NCBI GenBank assembly: GCA_020025825.1
Contig: JAHHRL010000008.1
Coordinates: forward strand, 1 to 64,000
DNA from: Faecalibacterium sp.
GTDB lineage: Bacteria; Bacillota; Clostridia; Oscillospirales; Ruminococcaceae
Direction: 5' to 3'
DNA: 64,000 nt
Shown: one piece after another, positions 50,280 through 57,646 of the stretch
Layout of the letters: each line of letters begins with the position of its first letter
Numbering within the stretch: the stretch's first letter is position 1
Notes under the pieces: generated by a model
The model's database searches: none
Seen by the model: the letters and a program-made list of their open reading frames with translations, nothing else
What the model was told of the DNA's origin: nothing
Program-made: the position numbers and the translations under genes

Positions 50280-50308
50280 ATTATATGAAAAAGCGCCCTT
50301 TTTTTCAA
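50280..50308 (-). promoter_or_regulatory. Strong promoter of the NifU-like/GGGtGRT pair
   Basis: Minus-strand TTGAAA (50308-50303) and TATAAT (50285-50280), exact 17-base spacer. The leader of about 70 bases contains a short hairpin (CCGGG/CCCGG near 50240-50256). Confidence 0.7.
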
Positions 50309-50351
50309 GATGGGTGCGCATAAAATTCACAATGTTCCGTTGCCATTTTTT

Positions 50352-50420
50352 CGTAAAAACTGCTTATTGTTTTTACGTTTTATAAAAAAAGCGGCTTTTA
50401 CTCCAACCGGAGCAAAAGCC
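50352..50420 (-). terminator. Tandem hairpins after the DUF1846 gene
   Basis: A 12-bp stem with one wobble (50393-50404 with 50409-50420) followed by seven T on the minus strand, 10 bases after the DUF1846 stop; then a second hairpin CGTAAAAAC/GTTTTTACG (50352-50377). Confidence 0.8.
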
Positions 50421-50430
50421 ACCTACTTTT

Positions 50431-51915
50431 TTAGAAGAACAAGTCCTTACCGGGATAAACAGGCTCGCTGGTAATACGCAAGCCCAAACGACGCAATGTA
50501 CCTTCGTCGCCGGAATGCAGCATCTGTGTGGAGTGGAACTCACACTCACGCAGCTGCTTCAGTGCATGCATAGCACGTGCAGTCATCGTGTTTGTTGCGC
50601 CGGAAATAGCCAGTGCGGTCAGCACATCGTCCAGCTTGAGCAGCGTGCTGCGGCTGTTCAAAATTTCTGTTTTCAGCTCCAGCATCGGCTCCAAAATAAT
50701 CGGTGTCAGCAGAGCCAGCTCATCATCAATATTGGTCAAAGCCTTAATAGCATTCAATACGCAGGAAGAAGAAGCACTCATCAGCTTGCTCTCCTTACCT
50801 GTGATAATGCGGCCATCCTGCAGCTCAATGGCTGCTGCGGGTGCACCGCTGGCCTTTGCCTTATCCAGTGCAGCTGCCACAACCTTACGGATATCCGGGG
50901 TAATGTCCAGCTGACGCATAATCATGCGAATTTTATCCAAGGTTTCCTCAGTGCCCTTGCCCTGACGGTGTGCACATTTTGCAGCAAAGAAGCGGCGGAT
51001 AATCTCCTGACGGCTTGCTTCGCGAACGACTTCATCGTCCACAATTGCATTGCCAACCATATTTACGCCCATATCCGTGGGGCTCTTGTAATCAAAGGCG
51101 CCGTTGCTGATACGTGCCAAGGTGCTCTTAACAATGGGGAAAGCCTCTACGTCACGGTTATAGTTAACAGTGGTTTCACCGTATGCATCCAGATGGAACG
51201 GGTCAATCATATTAACATCGTTCAAATCGGCAGTTGCTGCCTCGTATGCCAAGTTAACGGGGTGCTTCAACGGCATATTCCAAATGGGGAAGGTCTCAAA
51301 CTTTGCATAACCTGCGTTTACGCCACGCAGTGTTTCATGATAGACCTGAGACAGACAGGTTGCCAGCTTTCCGCTGCCGGGACCGGGTGCAGTAACAACG
51401 ACCAGCGGCTTAGTGGTTTCAATGTACGGGTTGGAGCCAAAGCCCTCTTCGCTGCAAATATAGTCAATCTCTGTGGGATAGCCCTTAATAGACTTATGTG
51501 CGTAATTTTTGACGCCACGCATAGTCAGCTTAGCCATAAATGCGTCAGCAGCGGCCTGACCGGCATAGCGGGTAATTACTACGCTGTTTACCTGAATGCC
51601 CAAGCGTGTAATATCGTCAATCAGGCGCAAAACGTCCATATCGTACGTAATGCCCAAATCTGCACGAACCTTGGTCTTTTCAATATCACCGGCAGACACC
51701 ACAAAAATGATTTCTGCCATATCACGCAGCTCGCACAGCAGCTTGATTTTTGCATTTACATCAAAGCCAGGCAGCACACGTGCCGCATGGTAGTCGTCAA
51801 ACAACTTACCGCCAAATTCCAGATACAGCTTGCCGTTTGCGCTCTTGATTCGCTCCAGGATATGCTCCTTTTGCTTTTTCATATACAGCTCGTTGTCAAA
51901 ACCAACTTTCGCCAT
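50431..51915 (-). CDS. DUF1846 domain protein
   Basis: 494 aa, matching the full-length DUF1846 family of Firmicutes, whose biochemical role is unknown to me. The N terminus GFDNELYMKKQKEHILERI...LYLEFGGKLFDDYHAARVLPGF is diagnostic. A P-loop-like TAPGPGSGKLATCLSQVYHE (about 175-194) suggests nucleotide or phosphate binding, and a long helical second domain follows. The start at 51915 has GGGGTG upstream; upstream codons to 52035 are open but unsupported. It is monocistronic in the leftward direction, separate from the GGGtGRT pair by terminators, and next to an MFS gene. Confidence 0.9.
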   Translation of the reverse strand: MAKVGFDNELYMKKQKEHILERIKSANGKLYLEFGGKLFDDYHAARVLPGFDVNAKIKLLCELRDMAEIIFVVSAGDIEKTKVRADLGITYDMDVLRLIDDITRLGIQVNSVVITRYAGQAAADAFMAKLTMRGVKNYAHKSIKGYPTEIDYICSEEGFGSNPYIETTKPLVVVTAPGPGSGKLATCLSQVYHETLRGVNAGYAKFETFPIWNMPLKHPVNLAYEAATADLNDVNMIDPFHLDAYGETTVNYNRDVEAFPIVKSTLARISNGAFDYKSPTDMGVNMVGNAIVDDEVVREASRQEIIRRFFAAKCAHRQGKGTEETLDKIRMIMRQLDITPDIRKVVAAALDKAKASGAPAAAIELQDGRIITGKESKLMSASSSCVLNAIKALTNIDDELALLTPIILEPMLELKTEILNSRSTLLKLDDVLTALAISGATNTMTARAMHALKQLRECEFHSTQMLHSGDEGTLRRLGLRITSEPVYPGKDLFF

Positions 51916-52078
51916 TTTTCGCACCCCACTTTTGGTTTTCCCAAACGCTTTTTGGGCCGTACTGTTTTGTGCAGCCCGAAAGCGACATATTTTTTCATAC
52001 CTAATAAGAGTACCATCTTGACCTTTTTTTTGCAAGGGAAAAGGCGGAAATCAGGCTTCCAAAATTCAGCTGTTTTTT

Positions 52079-53290
52079 TCACGATTTTTCAGCATCTACA
52101 TCTGGTTTTTGCCGCTTTTCTGTTTGCACACGCCGTATTACCACAAATCCTGCCAGTGCCGCTGCCGCCGCTAATGCGTGTCTCCCCTGTTTTAACCCCA
52201 ATGCATCTGCTAAAAGCGGGAAACTCAAACTGCCTACTGTCTGCCCCAGTGCCAGCAACCCATAATTTATGCCTGCATGTTCCATGCCAAACAAGTCTGT
52301 AGCAAATGCAGGCAGCACCGCGGCTAAACCGGAATAACATACCGTCAGGCATACATACACCGCAATCATCCACCACCCCGGTGCAAACCAAAAACATACG
52401 GAAAAAACCGCTAACGCAGCAAACAATATTTGGTCTGTGTTTTTTCGTCCGATTTTGTCGCTGAGTAACGGCATAGATAAGCGCCCAACCGCATTGCCCA
52501 TGCTTCCCAGCATAACCGCCCAAAGTGCCTGCCCCTCCTGCAAACCACGCTGTGCTCCCATTTCTACCAAAATCGGGCTGAACAACTGTACCGCCGGGGT
52601 AGACAGTGCTACCGCCCCCGCCAAATACCAATAATTTGCCGTACGTATCATTTGTTTTGGTGCTAAACCCGTTTGCTTTTTTGTATTTTGCTTGGTGTCT
52701 TCTGGTGGATTTTGCAGCAAAAAGCTGCCAACCAAACAGATTGGCAGCATACAAAGTGCCAACCCCAAAAATGCACCACGGATTCCAAACGACTGCCAGA
52801 TTCCTTTTGTAAACAAACCTACAAAGCCCGTCAAAAACAAACCCGAAAGGCCCATGGCACCGCCAATCACACCGGTAGCCAAGCCCTTTTTATCAGCGTA
52901 CCACTTCTGTGCACAAGACATGACAGCCGGATACAGAAAGGCACTTCCCACGCCTGCCGGAACAGAAAAGGCTAAATAAAACAGCCACGGCTGCCCTGCC
53001 GGTGTTATACCGCCTAAAGCTACACCGGCACACAGCAAGGCTGTACCTGCAAAAGCTGCCTTTCGTGGGCCGCACTTGTCCTGAAAAAAGCCCCCTATTG
53101 CACACCCAATCCCATAGCTTGCCAGTAAGATGCTAAAACCATAGCCTGCGGCTTGCTCCGAAAATTCGTAGGCTTGCACAACAGGTTTTTGAAATGTCCC
53201 CCAGGCAGAAGGTATGCCCGTCAAAATTTGTATCAGTGCTCCTGCCAATAAAATCAGCCAAGTATACCGTTGCAAAAAGCGTTGCATCAT
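52079..53290 (-). CDS. MFS transporter, OFA (oxalate/formate)-like
   Basis: 403 aa with twelve predicted membrane segments. The N terminus (LLAGALIQILTGIPSAWGTF) and the loop GGFFQDKCGPRKAAFAG (MFS motif A-like) and SAFLYPAVMSCAQKWYADKKGLATG are typical of the oxalate:formate antiporter (OFA) group, whose members mostly move carboxylates. Substrate here is unknown. GGGGGAG precedes two in-frame ATGs at 53290 and 53287; the open frame further upstream lacks a site. It ends 164 bases before the DUF1846 start and is divergent from hisS. Confidence 0.85.
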   Translation of the reverse strand: MMQRFLQRYTWLILLAGALIQILTGIPSAWGTFQKPVVQAYEFSEQAAGYGFSILLASYGIGCAIGGFFQDKCGPRKAAFAGTALLCAGVALGGITPAGQPWLFYLAFSVPAGVGSAFLYPAVMSCAQKWYADKKGLATGVIGGAMGLSGLFLTGFVGLFTKGIWQSFGIRGAFLGLALCMLPICLVGSFLLQNPPEDTKQNTKKQTGLAPKQMIRTANYWYLAGAVALSTPAVQLFSPILVEMGAQRGLQEGQALWAVMLGSMGNAVGRLSMPLLSDKIGRKNTDQILFAALAVFSVCFWFAPGWWMIAVYVCLTVCYSGLAAVLPAFATDLFGMEHAGINYGLLALGQTVGSLSFPLLADALGLKQGRHALAAAAALAGFVVIRRVQTEKRQKPDVDAEKS

Positions 53291-53388
53291 AACTCCCCCT
53301 TCCCAAAAGTTTGGCAAAGGCCATGCGTTTTTATTCATGGATTTTCTGCTTTATGTGCGCTGCAGCAATGTATCTTCGCCCGGTTTTA

Positions 53389-53417
53389 TTGACGAACGGT
53401 GCTTCCCGCCGTATAAT
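53389..53417 (+). promoter_or_regulatory. Promoter of hisS
   Basis: TTGACG at 53389-53394 and TATAAT at 53412-53417 with a 17-base spacer. It lies partly over the start side of the MFS gene. The 45-base leader is too short for a T-box. Confidence 0.75.
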
Positions 53418-53462
53418 GAAAGTTACTGATAACACACTGTTTATTGTAGAGGAGAATATATT

Positions 53463-54704
53463 ATGAAGACCCAGCCTTTGAAGGGTATGCGTGACCTGTT
53501 GCCTGCGGAGCAGCGTCTGCGTGATTATATCCAGAACCGTATTCTGGAAACCTATCGTTCTGCCGGTTTCCAGCGCATTTCCACCCCTTTGATAGAAGAC
53601 GCCGAAAACTTGGATAAGTCCGATGGCGGTGACAATCTGAATCTGATTTTCAAAGTGCTTAAGCGTGGCGAAAAATTGCAGGCTGCTCTTGCCAGCGGCG
53701 ATGCTTCCAAGCTGAGCGATATGGGTCTGCGTTACGACCTGACCCTGCCCTTGAGCCGCTATTATGCTGCAAACAAGGCATCTTTGCCCAATCCTTTTAA
53801 GGTAATCCAGACCGACCGTGTATTCCGTGCCGAGCGCCCGCAGAAAGGCCGCCTGCGTGAGTTTGTGCAGTGCGATATCGACATTTTGGGTGACAGCAGC
53901 CCCAACGCTGAGGTTGAGCTGATTGACGTTACCAGCCGTGCTCTTTTGGACATTGGCTTTACCGGTTTTACTGTAAACATCAACGACCGCCGTATCCTGC
54001 GTGGAATGCTGCAGGCTATGGGCTTTGCACCGGAAACTTTGGATTCCGTCTGCATTACCTTTGATAAGATGGATAAAATCGGCTCTGAGGGTGTTGCCAA
54101 GGAGCTGACTGAAAAGCAACTGCCGGAAAATGCAATTGCTGCTTTGGTTGATTTTATTGCTGCCGGTGATGTAAGCTTGGACGCTGTTGCTGCTAAGTGC
54201 GAAGACCCCGCTATCGCAAACGACTTGAAGTATGTTTTGCGCACCGCCGAAAAGCTGGCTGCCGGCCGTTACGGCGTGGCTTACTGCCCCAGTCTGGTAC
54301 GTGGTCAGGGTTATTACACCGGCATGGTTTTTGAAGTAACCTGCCCGCAGTTCTCCGGCGCAGTTGCAGGCGGCGGCCGCTACGACAACATGGTTGGCAA
54401 GTTCTTGGGCCAGCAGGTTCCTGCGGTTGGTTTCTCCATCGGCTTCGAGCGTGTTTGCTCTATTCTGTTGGAGCAGGGCTATCAGATTCCCGGCGCAAAG
54501 CAGCGTCTGGCTCTGGTTTACCTGCCCGAGCTTGACTTTGCCGACGTGCTGGCAAAAGCAGCAACTCTGCGTGCAGAGTACGACGTTACCATTCTGCCTC
54601 AGGCCAAAAAACTGGGCAAACAGTTTGGCCAGCTGGAAGCTGCCGGCTATGATGCTGTTGCCTTTGCTGACAACGATGAAATCAAACCCTTGGGCAAAAA
54701 GTAA
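53463..54704 (+). CDS. hisS: Histidyl-tRNA synthetase
   Basis: 413 aa class II synthetase. Motif 1 region RISTPLIEDAENL, motif 2 RVFRAERPQKGRLREFVQCDIDILG (about 120-144, with the Arg and Glu/Gln of histidine recognition), LVRGQGYYTGMVFEV (about 278-292, HisA motif) and motif 3 GFSIGFERV (about 324-332) are present, then a short anticodon-binding domain. Length is normal. GAGGAG precedes the ATG. HisZ-type paralogues lack some of these, so HisS is favoured. Confidence 0.95.
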   Translation: MKTQPLKGMRDLLPAEQRLRDYIQNRILETYRSAGFQRISTPLIEDAENLDKSDGGDNLNLIFKVLKRGEKLQAALASGDASKLSDMGLRYDLTLPLSRYYAANKASLPNPFKVIQTDRVFRAERPQKGRLREFVQCDIDILGDSSPNAEVELIDVTSRALLDIGFTGFTVNINDRRILRGMLQAMGFAPETLDSVCITFDKMDKIGSEGVAKELTEKQLPENAIAALVDFIAAGDVSLDAVAAKCEDPAIANDLKYVLRTAEKLAAGRYGVAYCPSLVRGQGYYTGMVFEVTCPQFSGAVAGGGRYDNMVGKFLGQQVPAVGFSIGFERVCSILLEQGYQIPGAKQRLALVYLPELDFADVLAKAATLRAEYDVTILPQAKKLGKQFGQLEAAGYDAVAFADNDEIKPLGKK

Positions 54705-54767
54705 TATAATATTGTGCCCCCCATACCCGGGCCGCACATCCTAAAACAGAACATATACTATGTTTTT

Positions 54768-54799
54768 AAGCGGCGTGGTTTTTGTCACGCCGCTTTTTT
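54768..54799 (+). terminator. Terminator after hisS
   Basis: A 10-bp stem (54768-54777 with 54786-54795) and a T run. Confidence 0.9.
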
Positions 54800-54891
54800 G
54801 TTTAAGTATCGCATTTTGCTGATATTCTTTTTTCAGGTGCAATAATTATCTGTTTTAACACGTTTACTGAATAGAAGGAGGATGAGGCGCT

Positions 54892-55374
54892 ATGAAAAAC
54901 ATAGCACAATCCGATTTGTTCCGCTTTGCTGTGGAACAATACGCTGATACCTTATATCGTGTTGCACTTCATGCTGCTCCCCGTCCCCATGACGCCGAGG
55001 ATGTTGTGCAGGACACATACGAAAAGCTTTTGCACTGCGGTAAAACATTTACCAGCGAAACCCACTTAAAGGCATGGCTTATCCGTGTAACGCTCAACCG
55101 CTGTCATGATTTATGCCGCCTTTCTGAAAACAAAAACGTCCCGTTGGAAGAGACCCTGCCCGCTCCCGCCTCCACAGATGACTGTGAACTATTGGACTTG
55201 GTACTTACTCTGCCGGAAAGCTATCGCACAGCTATCTACCTGCATTATTACGAGGGCTACACAGCTGCCGAAATCGCCGATATGCAGGACATCTCCCCTA
55301 ACACTGTGCTAACTTGGCTTTCCCGTGGGCGAGCAAAGCTACGAGAACTTCTGAAGGAGGATATGCAAGAATGA
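54892..55374 (+). CDS. ECF-type sigma factor
   Basis: 160 aa with sigma region 2 (about 8-75: YRVALHAAPRPHDAEDVVQDTYEKLLHC and LKAWLIRVTLNRCHDLCR) and region 4 (about 100-158: LPESYRTAIYLHYYEGYTAAEIADMQDISPNTVLTWLSRGRAKLRELL). No region 1 or 3, so it is an ECF sigma. AAGGAGG precedes the ATG. Its stop overlaps the start of the DUF4349 gene (ATGA), the typical sigma/anti-sigma coupling. Target genes are unknown. Confidence 0.93.
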   Translation: MKNIAQSDLFRFAVEQYADTLYRVALHAAPRPHDAEDVVQDTYEKLLHCGKTFTSETHLKAWLIRVTLNRCHDLCRLSENKNVPLEETLPAPASTDDCELLDLVLTLPESYRTAIYLHYYEGYTAAEIADMQDISPNTVLTWLSRGRAKLRELLKEDMQE

Positions 55375-56420
55375 ACTGGTTTGAATATAAGAGTCAAGTG
55401 GATGCTGTCCATGCACCTGACGCCTTAAAACAACGCCTGCTTGCCATGCAGGAGGATGCCGACCCTACTGATTCGCCTAAAATGCGTACCATGGCCCGCA
55501 TTACCGGCAAAGTACATCGCAAGCACTGGAAGCACTGGAAAGGCATCGCAATTGCAGCTTGCTGCACTGTCGCAGTGTTAGTGGGTACACAGTTATACCC
55601 CTATGGCAACGATTTTGTAAATTATTCCGCAGCGCAGGACTCCTTCCAGCTGCCCCCCAATACGTTGGAAAGTACAGAGGAAGACAGCAATACCGCCGGA
55701 GGCGCCTCCCAGTCTGAAGGCAGCTCTACTCCGTCCAGCCTACAGGATAGGCAGCTGCGTGAGGGTCCCCGGCAGCGCATGATTGTGTATACCACATATC
55801 TTTCTCTGGAAGCAACAAACTACGATGAAACACGAGCTGCATTGGATAGCGCCATCGAAACTGTGGAAGGATATGTTTCACAACTGGATGAATCCACCCA
55901 AAGCACAAACAAACGAGATTTGAACTGCACTTACAGGGTACCTGCACAGTACTACACCGAGTTTTTGGACCTGATTGCCGAAAGCGGCAACCTTGTACAC
56001 AGTAATGAAACCAGCGAAGATATCACCAGCCAATATATCGACGTTGAAGCACGGGTAAACGCATTGACTGCGCAGCGTGACCAGCTTATCACATTGCAAA
56101 GTCAGGCAACCGAATTAAGCGATTTATTGGCTATTCAGGACCAGCTGACGCAGGTACAAAGCGACTTGGAAAGCTGGCAGCAGCAGCTGCAGTATTATGC
56201 TGACCAAGCAGAATACTGTACCGTTCACGTTTCCCTGCGTGAAGTAGATGCCTACACTTCCACAGATAGTAGTTTGCTCGCAAAAATATCCACCGCCTTT
56301 ACCTGTGCTGTGAAAGATTTTGGCAGCATACTCTTATCCATTGTTTTAGGTACGGTTCACCTTTGGCCTTGGATTGTTATTGTGGTAATCGTGATTATCT
56401 GGCGCCGCAAAAAGCCTTAA
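55371..56420 (+). CDS. DUF4349 membrane protein, candidate anti-sigma
   Basis: 349 aa. Cytoplasmic N terminus of about 55 residues, a membrane helix (about 58-74), a Ser/Gly-rich linker, then a DUF4349 domain (about 130-320: RMIVYTTYLSLEATNYDETRAALDSAIETVEGYV...VPAQYYTEFLDLIAESG) with a coiled coil, and a C-terminal membrane helix (about 325-343). Its gene overlaps the ECF sigma gene by four bases, so it is probably the membrane anti-sigma partner; no zinc-binding anti-sigma motif is seen, so this is inference. A terminator follows. Confidence 0.85.
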   Translation: MNWFEYKSQVDAVHAPDALKQRLLAMQEDADPTDSPKMRTMARITGKVHRKHWKHWKGIAIAACCTVAVLVGTQLYPYGNDFVNYSAAQDSFQLPPNTLESTEEDSNTAGGASQSEGSSTPSSLQDRQLREGPRQRMIVYTTYLSLEATNYDETRAALDSAIETVEGYVSQLDESTQSTNKRDLNCTYRVPAQYYTEFLDLIAESGNLVHSNETSEDITSQYIDVEARVNALTAQRDQLITLQSQATELSDLLAIQDQLTQVQSDLESWQQQLQYYADQAEYCTVHVSLREVDAYTSTDSSLLAKISTAFTCAVKDFGSILLSIVLGTVHLWPWIVIVVIVIIWRRKKP

Positions 56421-56430
56421 CAGCATCAAA

Positions 56431-56464
56431 AAAAGCCCGTGACAGGATTGTCACGGGCTTTTTG
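56431..56464 (+). terminator. Terminator after the sigma/DUF4349 operon
   Basis: A 13-bp perfect stem (56431-56443 with 56450-56462) with T residues after it. Confidence 0.9.
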
Positions 56465-56487
56465 CATCAAATTTTATGTGTCTGCGC

Positions 56488-56522
56488 AAAAAAATAAGAG
56501 CACAGCAAAACGCTGTGCTCTT
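56488..56522 (-). terminator. Terminator of tRNA-Gly
   Basis: An 11-bp stem (56496-56506 with 56512-56522) followed by TATTTTTTT on the minus strand, immediately after the tRNA CCA. Confidence 0.85.
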
Positions 56523-56597
56523 TGGAGCAGGTAATGGGAATCGAACCCACCTCCTCGGCTTGGAAGGCCGATGTACTAGCCGATGTACTATACCTGC
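56523..56597 (-). tRNA. tRNA-Gly (anticodon TCC)
   Basis: 75 bases including CCA. Acceptor GCAGGTA/TACCTGC, anticodon stem TCGGC/GCCGA around CTTCCAA (anticodon TCC), T arm GTGGG-TTCGATT-CCCAT. The D-arm region repeats an anticodon-side-like GTACATCGGC twice, which is normal for this tRNA. Confidence 0.95.
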
Positions 56598-56615
56598 ATC
56601 GACCTTTGTATTATA

Positions 56616-57587
56616 TCATAGGTCTTTTGTTTTGTCTAGTCTTAAATGCACCCATCGCCGCCCCAAATCATACAGGACCCCCACGATAGGAATTCCCAAA
56701 AAGACACCTGTAGGGCCTAAGAGGCCTCCCCCTAAAAGGACACCGGCCAACACCCATAATGGCGGCAGGCCTAAGCGTTTGCCTACAACTCTGGGATAAA
56801 TCACTTGATTTTCCAGCTCTTGTACCAGCATAAATACTACTATAAACCAGCCGGCCTTTTTTATGCCCGCTGTAAAAGTAAGCAAAAAGCCAACACCTCC
56901 ACCAATCCATGCACCAAAAATGGGTACTAATGCCGTAACGCCAATTACCACACTGATAGGCAGCGCATACGGAAAGCCTAATACAAAAAGCGTAATCAAA
57001 AACATTCCCGCTAAAATAGATGCCTCGATGCATTGCCCCACCACAAATTGACCAAACACCTCAGCCGAGCGTTTAGCCACCGCTTGTATTTTTTGTGTTC
57101 TTTTCTCCCCCAAAAAGGCCAAACACAACCGCTTTGCTCTAGCCAAATTGCTCTCCCGTCCAGCAAGGAGATATAGTGCCAATACCAGTCCAATGGCTAC
57201 TTGTGCAACCATTTGGACAGCACCCCGGGCCATTTCCACGCCTGTTTCCAGCAAAGGCTGCATCGTTTTCGAGTCGCTGCTCTGTGCATGGCGCAAAAGC
57301 GCACCGCCCTCGTCGCCCACCATCTGCGTCAGTTCTTGCTGTACTTGGTCCCAGTTTTCGGTCAAGCTTTGTACGGCCTGCATCAATTGCGGCAACAGCA
57401 GCCACATTCCCAATCCCAGTAAAGCCAACGAACCTGCTGTAATACAAGTTAATGCTACCCCACGGCGCAATTTAGGTTTTAGCCATTGCAGATGATTTTC
57501 CAACCGCCGCAAAGGTATATCTAAAGTTAGTGCTAATGCCCCGCCCCATAAAAACGGGGTCAGCGTATCGTACAGCATTTCCCACAT
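56616..57587 (-). CDS. AI-2E family transporter-like membrane protein
   Basis: 323 aa with about seven to eight membrane helices, of the DUF20/AI-2E (PerM) family. Segments LWGGALALTLDIPLRRLENHL (about 13-33), a helical periplasmic-like middle, and GVTALVPIFGAWIGGGVGFLL (about 217-237) are typical. Members export small molecules or ions; the substrate here is unknown, and the family name does not prove AI-2 transport. It follows rpoD after a terminator, so is probably separate. Confidence 0.85.
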   Translation of the reverse strand: MWEMLYDTLTPFLWGGALALTLDIPLRRLENHLQWLKPKLRRGVALTCITAGSLALLGLGMWLLLPQLMQAVQSLTENWDQVQQELTQMVGDEGGALLRHAQSSDSKTMQPLLETGVEMARGAVQMVAQVAIGLVLALYLLAGRESNLARAKRLCLAFLGEKRTQKIQAVAKRSAEVFGQFVVGQCIEASILAGMFLITLFVLGFPYALPISVVIGVTALVPIFGAWIGGGVGFLLTFTAGIKKAGWFIVVFMLVQELENQVIYPRVVGKRLGLPPLWVLAGVLLGGGLLGPTGVFLGIPIVGVLYDLGRRWVHLRLDKTKDL

Positions 57588-57590
57588 AGA

Positions 57591-57629
57591 AAAAGCCCTC
57601 CCCTGCTAGGATATGCAGGGAGGGCTTTT
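57591..57629 (-). terminator. Terminator after rpoD
   Basis: AAAAGCCCTCC(C)CTGC (57591-57606) pairs with GCAGGGAGGGCTTTT (57615-57629) with one bulged C; TTTTT follows on the minus strand. Confidence 0.85.
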
Positions 57630-57646
57630 GTTATTCTTTGATAAGA

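Noticed and set aside
48589..50385. A 598-codon open frame on the plus strand opposite the GGGtGRT/NifU-like pair
   Set aside because: It is antisense to two well-supported genes, lacks a ribosome site, and arises from the extreme codon bias of the minus-strand genes.
50515..52302. A 595-codon open frame on the plus strand opposite DUF1846
   Set aside because: Shadow of the biased minus-strand gene; Cys/His/Gln-rich nonsense composition and no ribosome site.
53418..53462. Possible T-box leader before hisS
   Set aside because: Only about 45 bases lie between the promoter and the ATG; no specifier stem or T-box sequence is present.
53331..54737. A 468-codon open frame on the minus strand opposite hisS
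   Set aside because: Antisense to a complete hisS with all class II motifs; composition is not protein-like.
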